This document shows, piece after piece, positions 13,253 to 26,359 of a stretch of 64,000 nucleotides of DNA. The stretch covers positions 3,702,507-3,766,506 of the forward strand of contig OY718803.1 in NCBI GenBank assembly GCA_963070105.1. Direction: 5' to 3'. Within the stretch, counting starts at the first letter, position 1. Each line of letters starts with the position of its first letter. Made by a program: the position numbers and the translations under genes. Below the pieces are notes generated by a model, which was given only the letters and a program-made list of their open reading frames with translations, did not search any database and was not told the DNA's origin. The stretch is from Litomosoides sigmodontis. Taxonomy: Eukaryota > Nematoda > Chromadorea > Rhabditida > Onchocercidae.

Positions 13253-15129
13253 GCTGCAATCGTTTTCGATCTCAAAGGCTTCTCAAGTCATTATTTCCGT
13301 CTAGTACACCACTACATTGGTTCAGACGTCCACACGTTTCAATTTATGTGATTTACGCGCTGACGTTTCTGTTCATGTCTATTGTGCATCGTACATGTAC
13401 GTGTATGCGTGTGTGTCGGGAGACTATCGAAAGAGTGAGTGAGATAAGGGCGATAACAATCATTCGCTTAGCTTCTCTCATTTTCCAATCCAAATTAAAT
13501 TTTTTTTTTGAAGTACACTTTCGGCAGCTCATGAATTTTCAAAATACTTTGCTTGTGCATCATTGATTGGCTCACAACTACATGGTGAATTTGCACTGTC
13601 TGTCGCTTGCGATAACTTTATCAGTGATGAGAAAAGATCGCTTCATTAAGCTGCAACAATTAACCGTACGGAAGGAGCACCTTATAAGACTGATCATACA
13701 TAGACTAGACTGGGAAAAAAATAATTTGCCAGCAAATAGCGTTGAAACCATCACCCATCAAATATCCTCCAATATCATTGATTATTATTGCTATTATTCC
13801 ACATGCTTTTATACAGTTGTAACAATCAGTTGTAAAGTAAGTTAATTAGCAAAATTAATGATGAAGTGTAATTAGAATATTTATCAAATGCTGATAACTG
13901 TTAACGATTAGTAATCATTCAATGACAATAACAGGTCAGCAAAACGTGTTATCACAGTAACAGTAATTTGCACAATGTCTTTAACTCTCATCTTCCACAA
14001 AAAAGACGTTAGCGTGTAATTTATTAGGCTATAAAAGTTACCCGCTAGGCCCATTACAATGATTTATGCTTAAAGTATTAGCACAAATTGTGGGAGTGGA
14101 AGAGGGAGAGAGATGATAAATATACCCGACGGACGATTTATCAGGTCCCATTATCTGTGCACTTATTCAACAGTTATCAATTTTACGGCTATTACTGCTC
14201 AATTGTCAACGGAGCGCACGGGGATGACGGATGTGGGAGGGGGAAGGGTAGGGAGCGGACGGGGCAAGGATGACCTCCCTTTCATGTGCCTTTCGCGTAC
14301 CTTTTTTTGCACATTATTATCAGAGTGAAAAGTGGCAATAAATATTAATTCATCAAGTAGAACTGTATTACTTACTACAAATACTTCATCACTTTCTCTT
14401 TCTCTTTCTCTCTCTCTTTCTCTTTCTCTTTCCCTTCCTCTTCCTCTTCCTCTTCCTCTGTCCATCGTATGAAATTTAGTTTAAAAAATTGGAATGATTA
14501 AGCGGCAATATCCATGACATGACATGGCATGGCATGGATGAAACACAACATGTGGTCAACAGAGTCTTTCTGCTCGGATCGGTTCCAACAACTGACATTT
14601 TATATTAGCTGAAGAATTTAAATGGTATAATTTAACTTCTAGCATTTCACCTTTTTCCATGCAAGCCACACGAAGCTTTTCCAATGATGCTTACTTACAC
14701 AATATTAGCTGAAGGAATTGAAAAATTTAATTATGTTAATGAATTAGTATGAGGCATTTCCATGCAATCAATACTCTTTGTTGTTTTTCACTTATATGGT
14801 AAATATGAAATAATTTTGATTGCCAATTGGCAGCTTATTACGTACGCTATAGGTATAGGAGAAGTAATCGGAGAGAGAGAGAAAGAGAAAGAGAGAGAAA
14901 GAGATCAACGTTTTCGAAGTTCATATTGTCGTATGAAAGTGAAGTAGGAAAAGAATGTTGTAGTCGCAATCGCTAATGACATAAAGTGCAAACATTTTTT
15001 TTCCTTTTATCATTTTGTGGAAGGCTTCACTTAAATTTATTTCTATTTTATCAGTGGAAATTTGATCCCAAAGGTGACGATGATGCTGAAATATCAGAAG
15101 CGCTTAATGAAATGAGTATTTTAACGTGA
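13253..15129 (+). CDS. Possible two-exon 3' end of an unrecognised gene
   Basis: Two segments look like exons. The first, 13253-13347, follows a TATTTTCAG acceptor, ends at a GTGATT donor and has 31 open codons containing LLKSLFPSSTPLHWFRRP. The second, 15055-15129, follows ATTTTATCAG and encodes WKFDPKGDDDAEISEALNEM then SILT and a stop. The first ends at a codon boundary and the second begins in that phase, so they can be joined without breaking frame. I found no convincing upstream exons and do not recognise the family. If real, these are the last exons of a gene starting further left. Confidence 0.28.
14393..14460. repeat. Pyrimidine microsatellite (CTTT/CT/CCT)n
   Basis: An almost uninterrupted C/T run changes from CTTTCT to CTCTCT to CCTCTT units. 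The long Arg/Glu frame on the opposite strand is a by-product of this repeat. Confidence 0.85.
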
Positions 15130-15771
15130 TTCTATCACGTGAATAACTTGATGCACGTGGCCATTTTGCATGACAAACGATATCACCTACCTCTACTTTG
15201 ACAATGCCGAGGAAAATTCAGGTAATTAATGTTTGTGATTGTAAAAATGTTTCCTTTGCAACATTGAAATATTGTTAAATTAGGAAGAGAAGAGGAGCAT
15301 CGGTGGAGAAAATTCTTCTAATATGCAAATTCAATATTTCATTAAGCTATGCATATTATCTGGGCCAGCTGTCGATTCATTAGAAGATAATTATTCAAGA
15401 AAATTAAGAGTAGCGATAGGAAGGAAGATCCGCTGCTCTTTGCCCCTTACAATGAGGAGATTGATTGGAACAGTCAAGCTTTACCGACTGATAGGTTGAA
15501 GTTCTCCGCTCGTCATTCATAATTTTTGGTTTTTTAAAAAAATTATTTCGTCGTTTAGGGTGGAGAGATTTGCAAGAGAGGATTTGAGGGCGATTTCTCG
15601 AGCCGACAAGAAGATGACCGTCTCTGATTGGCGTTGCGGCCAGTCAAGCCTGGATGAGTAGAGGTTGAGCTGAAGTGTCAGGTTGAAAGAGTGTAGGGCG
15701 CTGCCATCTTCAGGCCTCACTGGGGGATACAAGGATAAAGGACGGATTGGATTGAACTTTCATACGTCCAC

Positions 15772-15895
15772 TCATCCATTCGTCCGTCCGTCCATCCATC
15801 CATCCGTCCAGGCAATTCAGGAATTGCTTGCATATCACTTGGCCAAGAGGTTTCGCAACGAGCACAGTCAGTCAGTCAGTCAGTCAGTCAGTCAC
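15772..15895. repeat. Paired tetranucleotide repeats
   Basis: A run of CCAT/CCGT units (about 15772-15810) is followed 56 bases later by a run of about six CAGT units (about 15866-15893). Serine-rich and proline-rich reading frames here derive from the repeats. Confidence 0.75.
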
Positions 15896-16104
15896 TTGCC
15901 TCGGCTACTACCATCCTTTCTCCCATCCATCAAAATGGAAGCAAACACGAAGGCGCTATTGGCACGGGGCACTTCATCATTCTTCCACTCCCCGCCTCAC
16001 CAGCTTACTATTTCTCATTCTCCTCCACTTTCACGCACCCCAAATATTCATTCCTGACCCCTTTCTATCGCTTTCCAACCACTTTTCCTTTGTTTTCGTA
16101 AGCG

Positions 16105-16142
<38 letters not shown>
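16105..16142. repeat. (GA)n microsatellite
   Basis: A near-perfect AG run of about 35 bases, followed within 200 bases by an imperfect GT/GC alternating stretch (about 16292-16340). Confidence 0.85.
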
Positions 16143-16143
<1 letters not shown>

Positions 16144-19100
16144 AGGGTAAAAGAGGAAAAAAAGAGAGAATTGCATTGAATCTACTTTGCAATCTTTTGT
16201 CTCGTACTTCACTATCTTCCTCAGCATTTTAACCCAATCCGTCACTGTAAAACTACCAAAGGGTAAAGGTCACCTTCACTATAATACAGTAAATGTGCGT
16301 GCGTGTGCGTATGTGTGTGTGCGCGCGTGTGCGTGTGTATCGTATCACAGTGCTCGTTTCCTTTTCAGCAGTGAAGTAGTGGGTGAAATACGAGCGGGAG
16401 TGGGAGTCGGGGGGCGAGGCGACATCACCTCGCAGTGGTCAAGAGATGGGGAGAGTAGTGGACGGAGGGGGAGGGAGAGGGAAAGGGAAGGCTTAGTAAC
16501 ATTTAATTTATGTCTTTCGTTGTCTCATTGTTGGCTCTTCCAAACACATCTATCCCTTTAATGTTTATTGAACAAAATTTATGACAAACCCGATAAAATG
16601 TTGCTTATTTGTTTTCTTTTAACAAACTATTGTCTGTCGCATATTGAAATTGAAATTGGAATTTAACAATGCATCAATGCGCTCGTTTATTTCATTAGAA
16701 GGCCAATCAGTGAACTTTTGATGAAACCCAAAATGCCCAGTTTTCTCTCTCTCTCCTTCTCTCGCTCTCTTTTCTTAACTTCTCTAATCATTGCACCAAT
16801 TCAACGTGTAAACGATTAACCTGGTAGTTTCTAAAGTACCTACAATAGCAGTGAGCCCTATTAATGAAAGCCTGTCAGCTAAAAAGAACTTCAATTTAGA
16901 GGTTTTTTTTGAAATGAAATTTATAAAAAGTAATTGGGTGAGTGCATAAAGACGAAGTGCTGTCCTTGTTGACGTCACTTTTTTCCCTCTTTTATTTCTC
17001 TCACTTCATTGATATTGAGATGATAGTAACAGTGGTACTCTCCTAAGTTTCACATCGTTTCGCCAACTTCCAGCTTCATTTTATCACCTAGAAGAATCGG
17101 GTGAGATTATCGGAGGTTAGTCTGTTTGTTTTAAAATAATCAAGCTTGTCACATTTTCCGCTACAATTTCCAATTAAAGCACTACTGCTTTAGTGAAAAG
17201 ATTCTACGGCTTCTGAATGGAAGGAAAAGTATACATGAAAGTAAAAGTTTTTAAAATTCAACGAAATTGGATAAATGATGTAAATTGTGAAATTAATTTC
17301 ACCCGGCGCCCGATCATCCTTTACTGTCCTGTATATCATCCTTTATTGTCCTGCACAGGTTTGTATGTGATTGTGTGCTTGCGTGTACCCAGTACTTTAA
17401 CTTAGTGGAACTTATTTGCAAGAGTTGATAGTCCTTTGGCATTCTTGAGCCTCGTCGTATGCATAAAATTGAATTAGTGAAGTGCCATTATTGGCTTACG
17501 TGAGTCCGTTTGTTTTAGGCACTGCTAAATTTGCTTCGCTCATTTCGAAAAAATAAGCTACAGGGGAATTGAAATAAGGAAATTTAACAGCATTGTTTTA
17601 ACTTATCACCATTCTACGTGGATATCACTGATTCAAATCAATTATCTAAATTTTTTCTTATCGTATTTTACTGTTAATTTTAAAGTGGATATGTGAAAGT
17701 TAATTTTATATGTTCGGTTAAAAATTTCATTTTTGATGTGTTCGATGCTTAGACTTTCATTTATGGCTATTGAAATGGATTAATACAACTGGATCGTCTA
17801 ACTGAACTACTGAACTAACAAACAAATTGTTTTGATCTTATCCTTATGATTAAATTTGTCCGTGATGAGAAGTTACTCTCGGATTTTCAAAGCAAACGAT
17901 TAAATTCCCCAATCATTACTGATATCTTTAAATGTTGTTGTACTTCTGTGGTGATCGCAACCAATAATAGTGCTCAGTAATTTCACTTCTTTAGTTTGAG
18001 CTTTTTCAACATTTTGCAAATTACATATTGGATACGTAAAGCGTACGTGAACTTTCTTCATTTCCTCATTGAGAATGCTATGTCGTAGAGGAACCGATTG
18101 ATTGATTCTGTCAGTCTTTTCCTTTCCGTATAGTAGCATCCGCTTGTTTATTTGCATTTTTTGATGAGAAGAAAATAACTGAGGGGAATTGGCAAAGCTT
18201 TTTGCACTTTTAAGTGACAAATTTCTCATGAAGGTTGACGGATCACTTTGGGATGGATGGATAGATAGATTGTGTTTCTTCAATTCACAGTTCATTCTCA
18301 AATTCTTCATGCCATCTTGCTCGTTTGTTACTTCTCCGCTTCCCTTCTTCCATCTTTTAAATCATTCTTCTCTTTCCATCTTTTTTCCCCTTTCTCTCTT
18401 TTTCTTGGTAAAATTAGTATTTGTTAGTTTAATAATTTGTTTAATTGTTTCTGCCGTAGAAGATTGAGGATGCTAGGTGAGAGTAAGGGTTTTCGATTTT
18501 CATTTTGACTTACCGTTTCCTTTTTTTTTGCTTTAGTTAAAAACATTTTGTTTTAGCGAAATATATTTTTGCTTTCTATTTCACTCATACAATTCAATCA
18601 TATGTTTACAGTGACAAATAATTTCTAGTTCGTTCGTTTGACAAACTTCTCACATACAAATATGAAATGTAAAAATTTTCCATCACTTTTTGATTTCAAA
18701 TTTCAACTCAACCAGACAAGAGCTCCAATGACGGAGAGGAGGAAAGAAAGAATTCATTCGAAAATTCATACATTCCCGATCACTGCTTCTCTGTTCACTG
18801 TTCTTCGATCGTTCGACCAAATGAGCTATTAGCTAAGTTAAGCTGTGTTACTTCAGCCGTCCTTTTCTGGAATATACCAGTGAATCCGTGCTGAAAGAGC
18901 ATGTGCTGCATTTTTTTGCCACGCATGTGCATCGGTTGTTCACGTCTGCTCGTTTCACGTCGATAGCAGCACTTAAGTGATGTGATACGGAGGATGATAA
19001 GCGTATTTATTTGATTTCAGGAATGCGATAAAAAAGAGAGGTTGGAATGAATGATTGCAATCTTTTCCGCCAACAACGTTGAGAGGGCGACCCGCGACGA

Positions 19101-19185
19101 CCACTACTGCTGCGTTGTATTGTCGGTTAGGTTTGCGAATGTAGGAGAGTAACAGCGTCCTGTGAACGAGCGAGAGGATTACCAA

Positions 19186-22100
19186 ATGATTCCACTAATT
19201 CCACGTCTATTAATCTTAGCTTACCTTTCACTTCACGCTATCAACGCTGATGTGACCATTGTTAACGAGGGATATCAGGTCGGTGGTTGTTCAATTCATT
19301 CATACTTTTCATTTTCTTACTGCTTGCATCGTCATCCTCTTCCTCATTGCTGATATTTGCAGTTGAGTGTGATTGGAATTTGAGTGAAATTATGTCACAC
19401 TTTCATTTTATTTTCTGATAATTGAAGAAGTATTGGAAGAGGACGCTTAGAGTCTCTGATTCTATCCTTTGATCATACCTTAGAATGCCAAAGTTACTGT
19501 GTTACTGTACTCTTTTGTACGGCAGTTTAACCGAAACTATCAAATAATTCTTTTCTTCAGATAATTTCTGTCGATTATTTGAGTATTAGTAATATTTAAT
19601 TTAAAAGAAAAAAAAAGTCGAAGTTAGGAAGTTTGACGTACTGCCAGTTTGAAGAATGAAATACTTCAATTCTATGCATTCTAACTTTTTTGCATTATTT
19701 GTCAATTTTACTGTTATCAGTGGAACTCATCATTTTAGTGAATGCTCTTGATTTCGTTAAAATATTGTGAAAGTTAAAAATAATAGTGCCATTTTATAAA
19801 TTTCACTTTTCATTCTTATTCTTATGAAAGACAGCGCTGTTGAGATCTCTTTTCTCACTAATTTTTTTTCGCTTTGATAATAAAAGTTTAATTGAAATTA
19901 TGATTTCTTTTTTTTACGTTGTTATACGATCACTTAAGAAGAAAGGAGGAAAAAAAATGACACGTACAGTTTCATTTAGTGTTTCACTATTTTTTTAAAA
20001 CTTGCTCGTTCAATGAAGCTAATTTTTTTTTTCTTTTTTTTTGCGGAATTCAAGAAGTACAATAGCTCGCACACTTCTTGTTTTGTTTTTTTGTTTTCTC
20101 TTTTTTTTTATGAAATATGGAATGGCTCGTTAAAATTAATGGCTTTATTGCTGCTCAATCGGCGAACATTTAACCCTCCATTTCGACAATAATATATCGT
20201 CGGGAGCAAATTACGACGGAAGAAATGAAGTGGTCGTAATAAATTTCGTGACCAACTGCCGCGATGAGACAATTTATTTGATATTGGCAACTTTTACAAG
20301 AGAGAGAGAGAGAGAGAGAGGGAGAGAGGGATTCATTTGCAATTTTACACATTTATTAATTTGTTGTTGATTATATTAATTTTACTTGCAACATGTGTTA
20401 TGCTAAATCTTTCGGCACTCAATAAGCTGTGCTGTTGAAAGAAAAGGAAGGAAATTTCCTGCTCGGAATAAGTTTAAAGCTTTTGTTAATTGTGAAAATA
20501 ATTACTTCATCTAATGATGTAATTAAATAATTCACTAATTAAATTTTAATTTACATTTATTTAGATGAAATATGAGATCATAAAGTCTATCTCCATTTCT
20601 CTCTCTCTCTCTCTCTCTCGTCCTCGCTAGAAACAGATCATTTGTTGCGTTAGCATTATTATGCCTTGCTAATCTTCTCATTAACTTTATCTTTTTTTGA
20701 TCATTATCAATGAAGAGCGTAGGGAGATTTCTTCACGGAATGGAAGAATGTATCTTCAGAGCGCAGCTGCAAACGACAAATGCGTCCCAATTACGATGCA
20801 AATGTGCCGAGATATACCGTACAATATGACGTTATTCCCGAATATTTTGGGACATACCAAAGAGGAAGATGCATCCCTTGAGATCCATCAGTTTCTTCCT
20901 TTGGTTAAAGTAAGTGAAGAAAAAGAAAAGCTTTTTTTTTGTAAAGGTTAAATTTTTCCCTTAACATTTTATAACTCGAATTTGTTCTTTTTCTTTTAGC
21001 CGCAAAGTTTTGAATTTGTTAATTAATTTAGCAAATAATTGTATCGTAAAATTGGATTTTATTGGAAATGGAAATGGATTTAGTCAATTTCTCCAATAGA
21101 ATCTCTTATAATTTATGAAATTTGAAACGACAAATTCTTGAAGTTAACGAATATTACGGAGTAGAATTTTTTTGATAGGAAATGTTGAAATTTAGTTTAT
21201 ATAGCACAAAAGAGGTTTAAAAAAAACTAAGAGAACGAAACATTTAATTTTTTTCTTCAATTAGACGTTTTGTTGGAAAGAAGAGCTTTTTAAGTTTAGC
21301 AAATCTTTTCTTAGAAAGAAAAGAAGTGTTTCAGGTAAAATGCAGCGAAGATCTGAAATTTTTCCTCTGTACCATATATGCGCCTGTGTGTACTGTGCTT
21401 GAACGACCGATACCGCCATGTCGGCATCTTTGCTTATCTGCTAAAAATGGCTGCGAAAATTTAATGAATAAATTTGGCTTCAAATGGCCACCATTACTAG
21501 CTTGTGAGCGCTTTCCTGTGGATGGTATGTGCGTTGGAGAGAATAAGTCAGATGCGAATACCGAGGCACCTCATTCACGATCCCGAAATCCGATCATACA
21601 AATTGAATGTCCGCATACCATGCAGGTAACGGCAGCATGTCGCAATGAAATAAATAAATTTGATTTAATCTGTTTAATTTTTGCCACAAAGGTGGAGTAC
21701 GCATTCTTAGCTTATTTAAATTACAGTAATATTAGCAGTCTGTTGCATTATCTCACGTTTACTTCCCATCCTTTAAAACTTAACATTTATTTTTTTTTAC
21801 AAAGAGGAAATTCTTTTTGTCGTAAAAGGATAAATTCCTGAAAGATTAAGTGCTGTGACAGTAGTGCTATGATTTTGATTTTTGTATTGGATTTTTCGCA
21901 GGTTATTAGCAAATCAAGGTATTCCTTGAAAATTTCAAATACAACATTAGAGCAATGCTCGTTGCCGTGTTCTGCTGATAATCTTGTGCCAATGTTTTTC
22001 GACACTCGCATAAGGCGATATTTACGGTTTTGGACAGGTTGGTCAGTTTACAAAACCTTTTCCACTCAGTTGACTTCTATGTTGTTTATGCTCATCGGAA

Positions 22101-23797
22101 TGATTAGTTATAGTTATAAAGTATGTTACTTCATTCATTGCTTCACGTTTATAACAGTCCTATTTAACGTTTTTGAAAAACAAAAAATTTTTCGACACAA
22201 ATCCATTTTGATTTAATCGAGCAAGTGCAGGACATGTTGTGAAAGTCAGGTTTTTTTCAAAATTTTAGATATTCTTTAAAATTACATCTATTTTTAGGTG
22301 CTTGGGCGGTAGCATGTTTCGCCAGCTCACTGTTCACCGTATTGACATTCTCGATTGATATGGCACGTTTCCCTTATCCAGTTAGACCTATCCATTATTT
22401 GGCACTGTGCTACCTATTTGTGTCACTCGTCTATATGATCGGTTTAGTTGCAGAAGATAAAATATCCTGTTCGGCTATTTCAGCTAGTAATAGTCCACTT
22501 GTTTCTCAAGGTACGGACAGTTTCTCCTGTACTGTTATCGCGGTCACGCATTATTACTTCAGGTTAGTTTCGTCAACAATCACAGTTTCACATTAATTCA
22601 ATCAATAAGTGGAATATAGTTGGACCTGTTTCTCCATCCTTCGAAATTTACATTTGAAAAAAATTTTGCAAATGAGTAATAGTGTGATATTTTTAAATTA
22701 GCCATGTAATTTAACACTCCACTTTTTGGATGGAGTAATTTTGCCAAAGCTTTCAAGCATCATTTCTACGTTCCTCACTTAAAGTTCAAAAAAAATCTGA
22801 ATATTTGCAGCGTAGCCAGTGGTATATGGTGGGTGATATTATGTTTAGCTTGGTTTTTGGCAGCGAATCTGAAATGGGCCCAGGAATCAATCGAAAGTTT
22901 GGCCTCATATTTTCATGTTCTTGCCTGGGGCATTCCGGCATTTCTAGCAATTGTAATTCTTGTTACAAACACCATCGATGGTGATTTATTCACAGGAATT
23001 TGTTCAGTAGGAAATTTGAAGCCATCAGCGCTTTTCAATTTCGTCTTTGTGCCAATGTTCGCATGCATCGGTGAGTTTTTCACGATATTTTCACTTTTCC
23101 ACTTTCAGTGCATATTTTAAAGATTTTGAAGCCAATCTCATTCTTCAAATTTGTCGTTGAACGAGCAGTCGCATCAATTTTATTATTGATTAAAGATTAA
23201 AAGTTAACTTGAAGTCATCCTCTATTACTTTTACTTCACCCCTTGTTTTTGGGATAGAAACAGTCGTCGTCCAGTTTAAAAAAGTGGCTATTCTCGATGT
23301 TAAACTCTGACTTAGTTCTGATTGCAGCACTTGGTTTGTTGTTGTTGGGCTGTGGCATTATTTCAATGCTTCGGATACGTCGCTATATCAAATTCAAGCA
23401 TAGCGATATTGATCAAAATATCCGAAAACTGGAAAAATTGATGCTTCGGATATCGGCGTTTGCTTTTATGTACACTCTTCCAACAATGGTCAGTGCTGCA
23501 TGCATCGTCTACGAAGCATTTATGATGGAAAGTTGGTTGGCCAATTGGTTAGCTATTCGATGTACGCGTCCTGATCGCGCTGCTTTTGGCTTTGCGCAAC
23601 CACGTCAAACGTGTGTTTCGCAAACAGACGTTAGGCCACCTGATTTATTGATTTATTTTTTCAAATATTTAATGCAACTTGTAGTCGGTATAACATGCGC
23701 TGTATGGGTATGTAGCAGTAAAACACTGAGCAGTTACTCACAGGCATACGCCAGGATTGTCCATGGCCGATCTCAGGTACCAACAGTTGTTCATTAG
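19186..23797 (+). CDS. mom-5: Frizzled Wnt receptor, Fz1/2/7 (MOM-5) type, complete 7-exon gene
   Basis: Seven-pass plasma-membrane Wnt receptor. Exons: 19186-19278, 20760-20909, 21335-21625, 21902-22037, 22298-22562, 22811-23070, 23328-23797; 1665 nt, 554 residues, phases consistent. Signal peptide about 1-24. The cysteine-rich Wnt-binding domain begins at C39 with [17 protein letters not shown], then [22 protein letters not shown] and [18 protein letters not shown], closest from memory to vertebrate Fz1/2/7. Seven hydrophobic segments follow, with IDMARFPYP after TM1, [22 protein letters not shown] at TM3, and [12 protein letters not shown] before TM6. The cytoplasmic Dishevelled-binding motif is normally KTxxxW; here it is KTLSSY (23720-23737), with Tyr in place of Trp. 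The tail is short, about 20 residues, and ends PTVVH. The symbol is by subfamily resemblance to C. elegans MOM-5, not by a tree. Confidence 0.93.
20298..20331. repeat. (AG)n microsatellite in first Frizzled intron
   Basis: An AG run of about 33 bases lies in intron 1 of the Fz1/2/7-type gene; a complementary CT run follows at about 20597-20619. The pair are inverted relative to each other, about 270 bases apart, and could pair in the pre-mRNA. Confidence 0.8.
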
Positions 23798-26359
23798 AAA
23801 TTCGTATTCAAATAACTCATTCATTTCTCCCAACGCATTTACTTCCAAACCTCTACACTTACTGATAGGATTATGTTGCTCCTCCTGGAATTTGCTAATA
23901 ATTCGTGCTTAATTTACTGCTTCGGAAAAGTCATTGAAAAATGTGATTTGTACGAATTTTATGCTTCCTTTTAATGCTGCTGTATTTTTCCATTATATTT
24001 CTGAAATTTTCGAAAAGAAATTGAATTTGAAATTGGAAAAATGAGGAATGAGGAGGAAGCTTTAATCTTCTTTAACTTGGAAGATAAAGGGAAGGAGGGT
24101 AACCAAAGAGGTGGAAGAATAATTGTTTCAGTTGCAGGAAACCAGCTGCGCTCGAAATGTCAGTTCGTGGTTTTGCTTCATTTATTTTAAAGCTTCTTCC
24201 AAAAGTATTGCAAAGAGAGAAATAGAGAAATGATGGAATTAAAAAAATTTTTTTTTGAAAATTGAGGAAAAATTCATTCTGTTTGATGCAAAATAATCAA
24301 TCATCGTTAAATAGCAATAGCAATATTTTATTTTATTAATTAATAGGAATCGAAAAGGACTAAAATAGGTCTTAATTTTCCATTAATTTTTCCTTCTTAA
24401 AAAATCGCTTTTTTTTAATTAAAAGAAATAACATCCTTGTAAATTCACCCTCACGCATAAAACTACGTGAGGAAGAGTGGTGAGGGTAACTTATTGGAAG
24501 TAAATGGAATTGTATGAATTTTCTGTGCAAGCAAATAGCTATACATTCGAAGAAATGAAGAATTTGCAAAAGTAACTCTCTTTCTTTTTTTTGTTAAACG
24601 AAGATTGTGAGCTTTTCTGATGGTGGAAGAAGCTTCTTCTATTTCCTTACGGTAGCAAATGCTTTTTTATGTTAATGTATTGCTTATTAGTGCTTATCAG
24701 TTTGTTGAGTAAGGCACGATTTGTTTCAAATTAACATTTCATCACAGCACACACACATGACGTCAGGGAAACACATTTGAATCATTTAAAAAATTTAACA
24801 ATCAGTGTCATATTGCTGATTTTAGAAAATTGAACATGTTCACTTAAAGTGATGAATGCTCATACTTTTGTTTGTTTCCAATAATACTTCTGGATGAGAT
24901 GATAAGGAACATTCCTTATTGAATTTTTTGAGTTCTTTCTGCTTTAAATAAAGTATCTCTCTCTCTCTCTCTCTTTCCTTCTTTCTCTTTCGCCATGACT
25001 TTATCCATGTCAGCTTATTCAAACAAACGGCTTCTGACACAGTCTGTGATGGTAGATGGATCTTTCCAATAAGTCATTTATTTTCACATTTCATCGATTA
25101 CCGTTATATTTTAACTATGCAAGTTTGTGTATGCCAGCGGTTTTGTTTTTTCATTCTGTCAATACGATTTTTGGAAGACATGCCACAAGACTGCTAGCTG
25201 TTCTTTTAATTAGCTTGTCTTTCTGCAAGCAAATTTTAATTTGATTTTATAAATTAAAATTCGCTTTTCTTGTGTATGATTTAATACCTGAAAACACCGA
25301 CAAATTCTAATTCCATCATGTGGGAATGATTCAAGCAAAGAGTAACGTGATGAAGTTAATTTAAATGTGATAAGAGACAGATAGTTAAATATTTTGCTTG
25401 GGAAATAAATTAATAAAATTTAATTCATCAATTTCTATTTGTCAATTGTTATAAACCAAAAGTACGATCAAATCCTACACTTCTACCTTTTTTTAAATCC
25501 AATAAAATTCAGCTTGAAAAATTTTTTTTTGTTATTATCCATTTTTTACTACTACATGAAATAATGGGTGCTAATTTGACGATTATTTTTGTGTGTTGTA
25601 TTTTTGCCATTTTAGCATTTGCTTTCTATCTGCGTGTGTAAAATCTCCAAAAAAAAAAAGTCGCGTCTCTGAATGACGGAACAATCCCAGAAAGAAAGCA
25701 AATGCGAAAAAAGAAATGACGCATCCTAAATGTCGTCGATACGTGTGCGTCAAATGATCGGTAGCGACACAGCTCTTTATCCAAGGTATTATCATTATCA
25801 TTATTATCATTTCTACTGCTACAACAAGAGTTTTACTCATTCTCCATTTTTCAAGCAGGGTGTTTCATTCCTTACTCATCTCTTCTTTTGTCAATTACTG
25901 ATTTTACTGTCCGTCATTTGTATTTTTATTTTGTATAGCGATTTTCATTTGAATTATTATAGCATGTGAAATGTGCGAGAAATACATTAGTGAAAGAAAG
26001 AAAAATGAATCCATGTCTTTCTTTTGTCTAACACACATCACAACAGTTAACCAGCAAGTTATCACTTTACTTGTTACTTATCTAAAGTAAGTTAGTCCTC
26101 AGTCTGCTCAGATTCCGACCTTCTCTTTATTAACATTGTATATATATATATTGTGGGTCATATCATCTTTAATTGCAAATGAATATATTTCAATGGCACT
26201 GCTGCATTCACACCACACTTTTTCCACTTATTCATGGAATACACTAAATTACATACAACGTGCATAAGAAAGCGTACTGCAATAAAGTTGTTGAATAGAC
26301 GCAAAGTTTTCGGGGAAGATCATTGGTGATGGATGAAGCGTTACACTGTTGATTATTAG
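23798..26359. other. Intergenic region between convergent Frizzled and tetraspanin genes
   Basis: AT-rich stretch holding the 3' UTRs of both neighbours. A CT tract lies at about 24955-24990 and a short TA run at about 26140-26151. No coding exon is recognised. Confidence 0.5.

Larger units (their letters stand above)
9132..19185. other. Gene-poor 10 kb region
   Basis: This AT-rich stretch lies between the 5' end of the Regnase gene and the 5' end of the first Frizzled, so it holds both upstream regions. It carries purine tracts (about 9735-9775, 11275-11305, 14870-14905, 16105-16142), pyrimidine tracts, an inverted repeat at 12528-12594 and tetranucleotide repeats near 15.8 kb. Apart from the possible exons at 13253-13347 and 15055-15129 I see no gene that I can support. 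Confidence 0.5.

Noticed and set aside
14199..14465. Arg/Glu-repeat protein frame
   Set aside because: Generated by the pyrimidine microsatellite.
15683..16561. Overlapping plus-strand frames of 124-134 codons
   Set aside because: They run through tetranucleotide and GA repeats, overlap one another in different frames and show no family signature.
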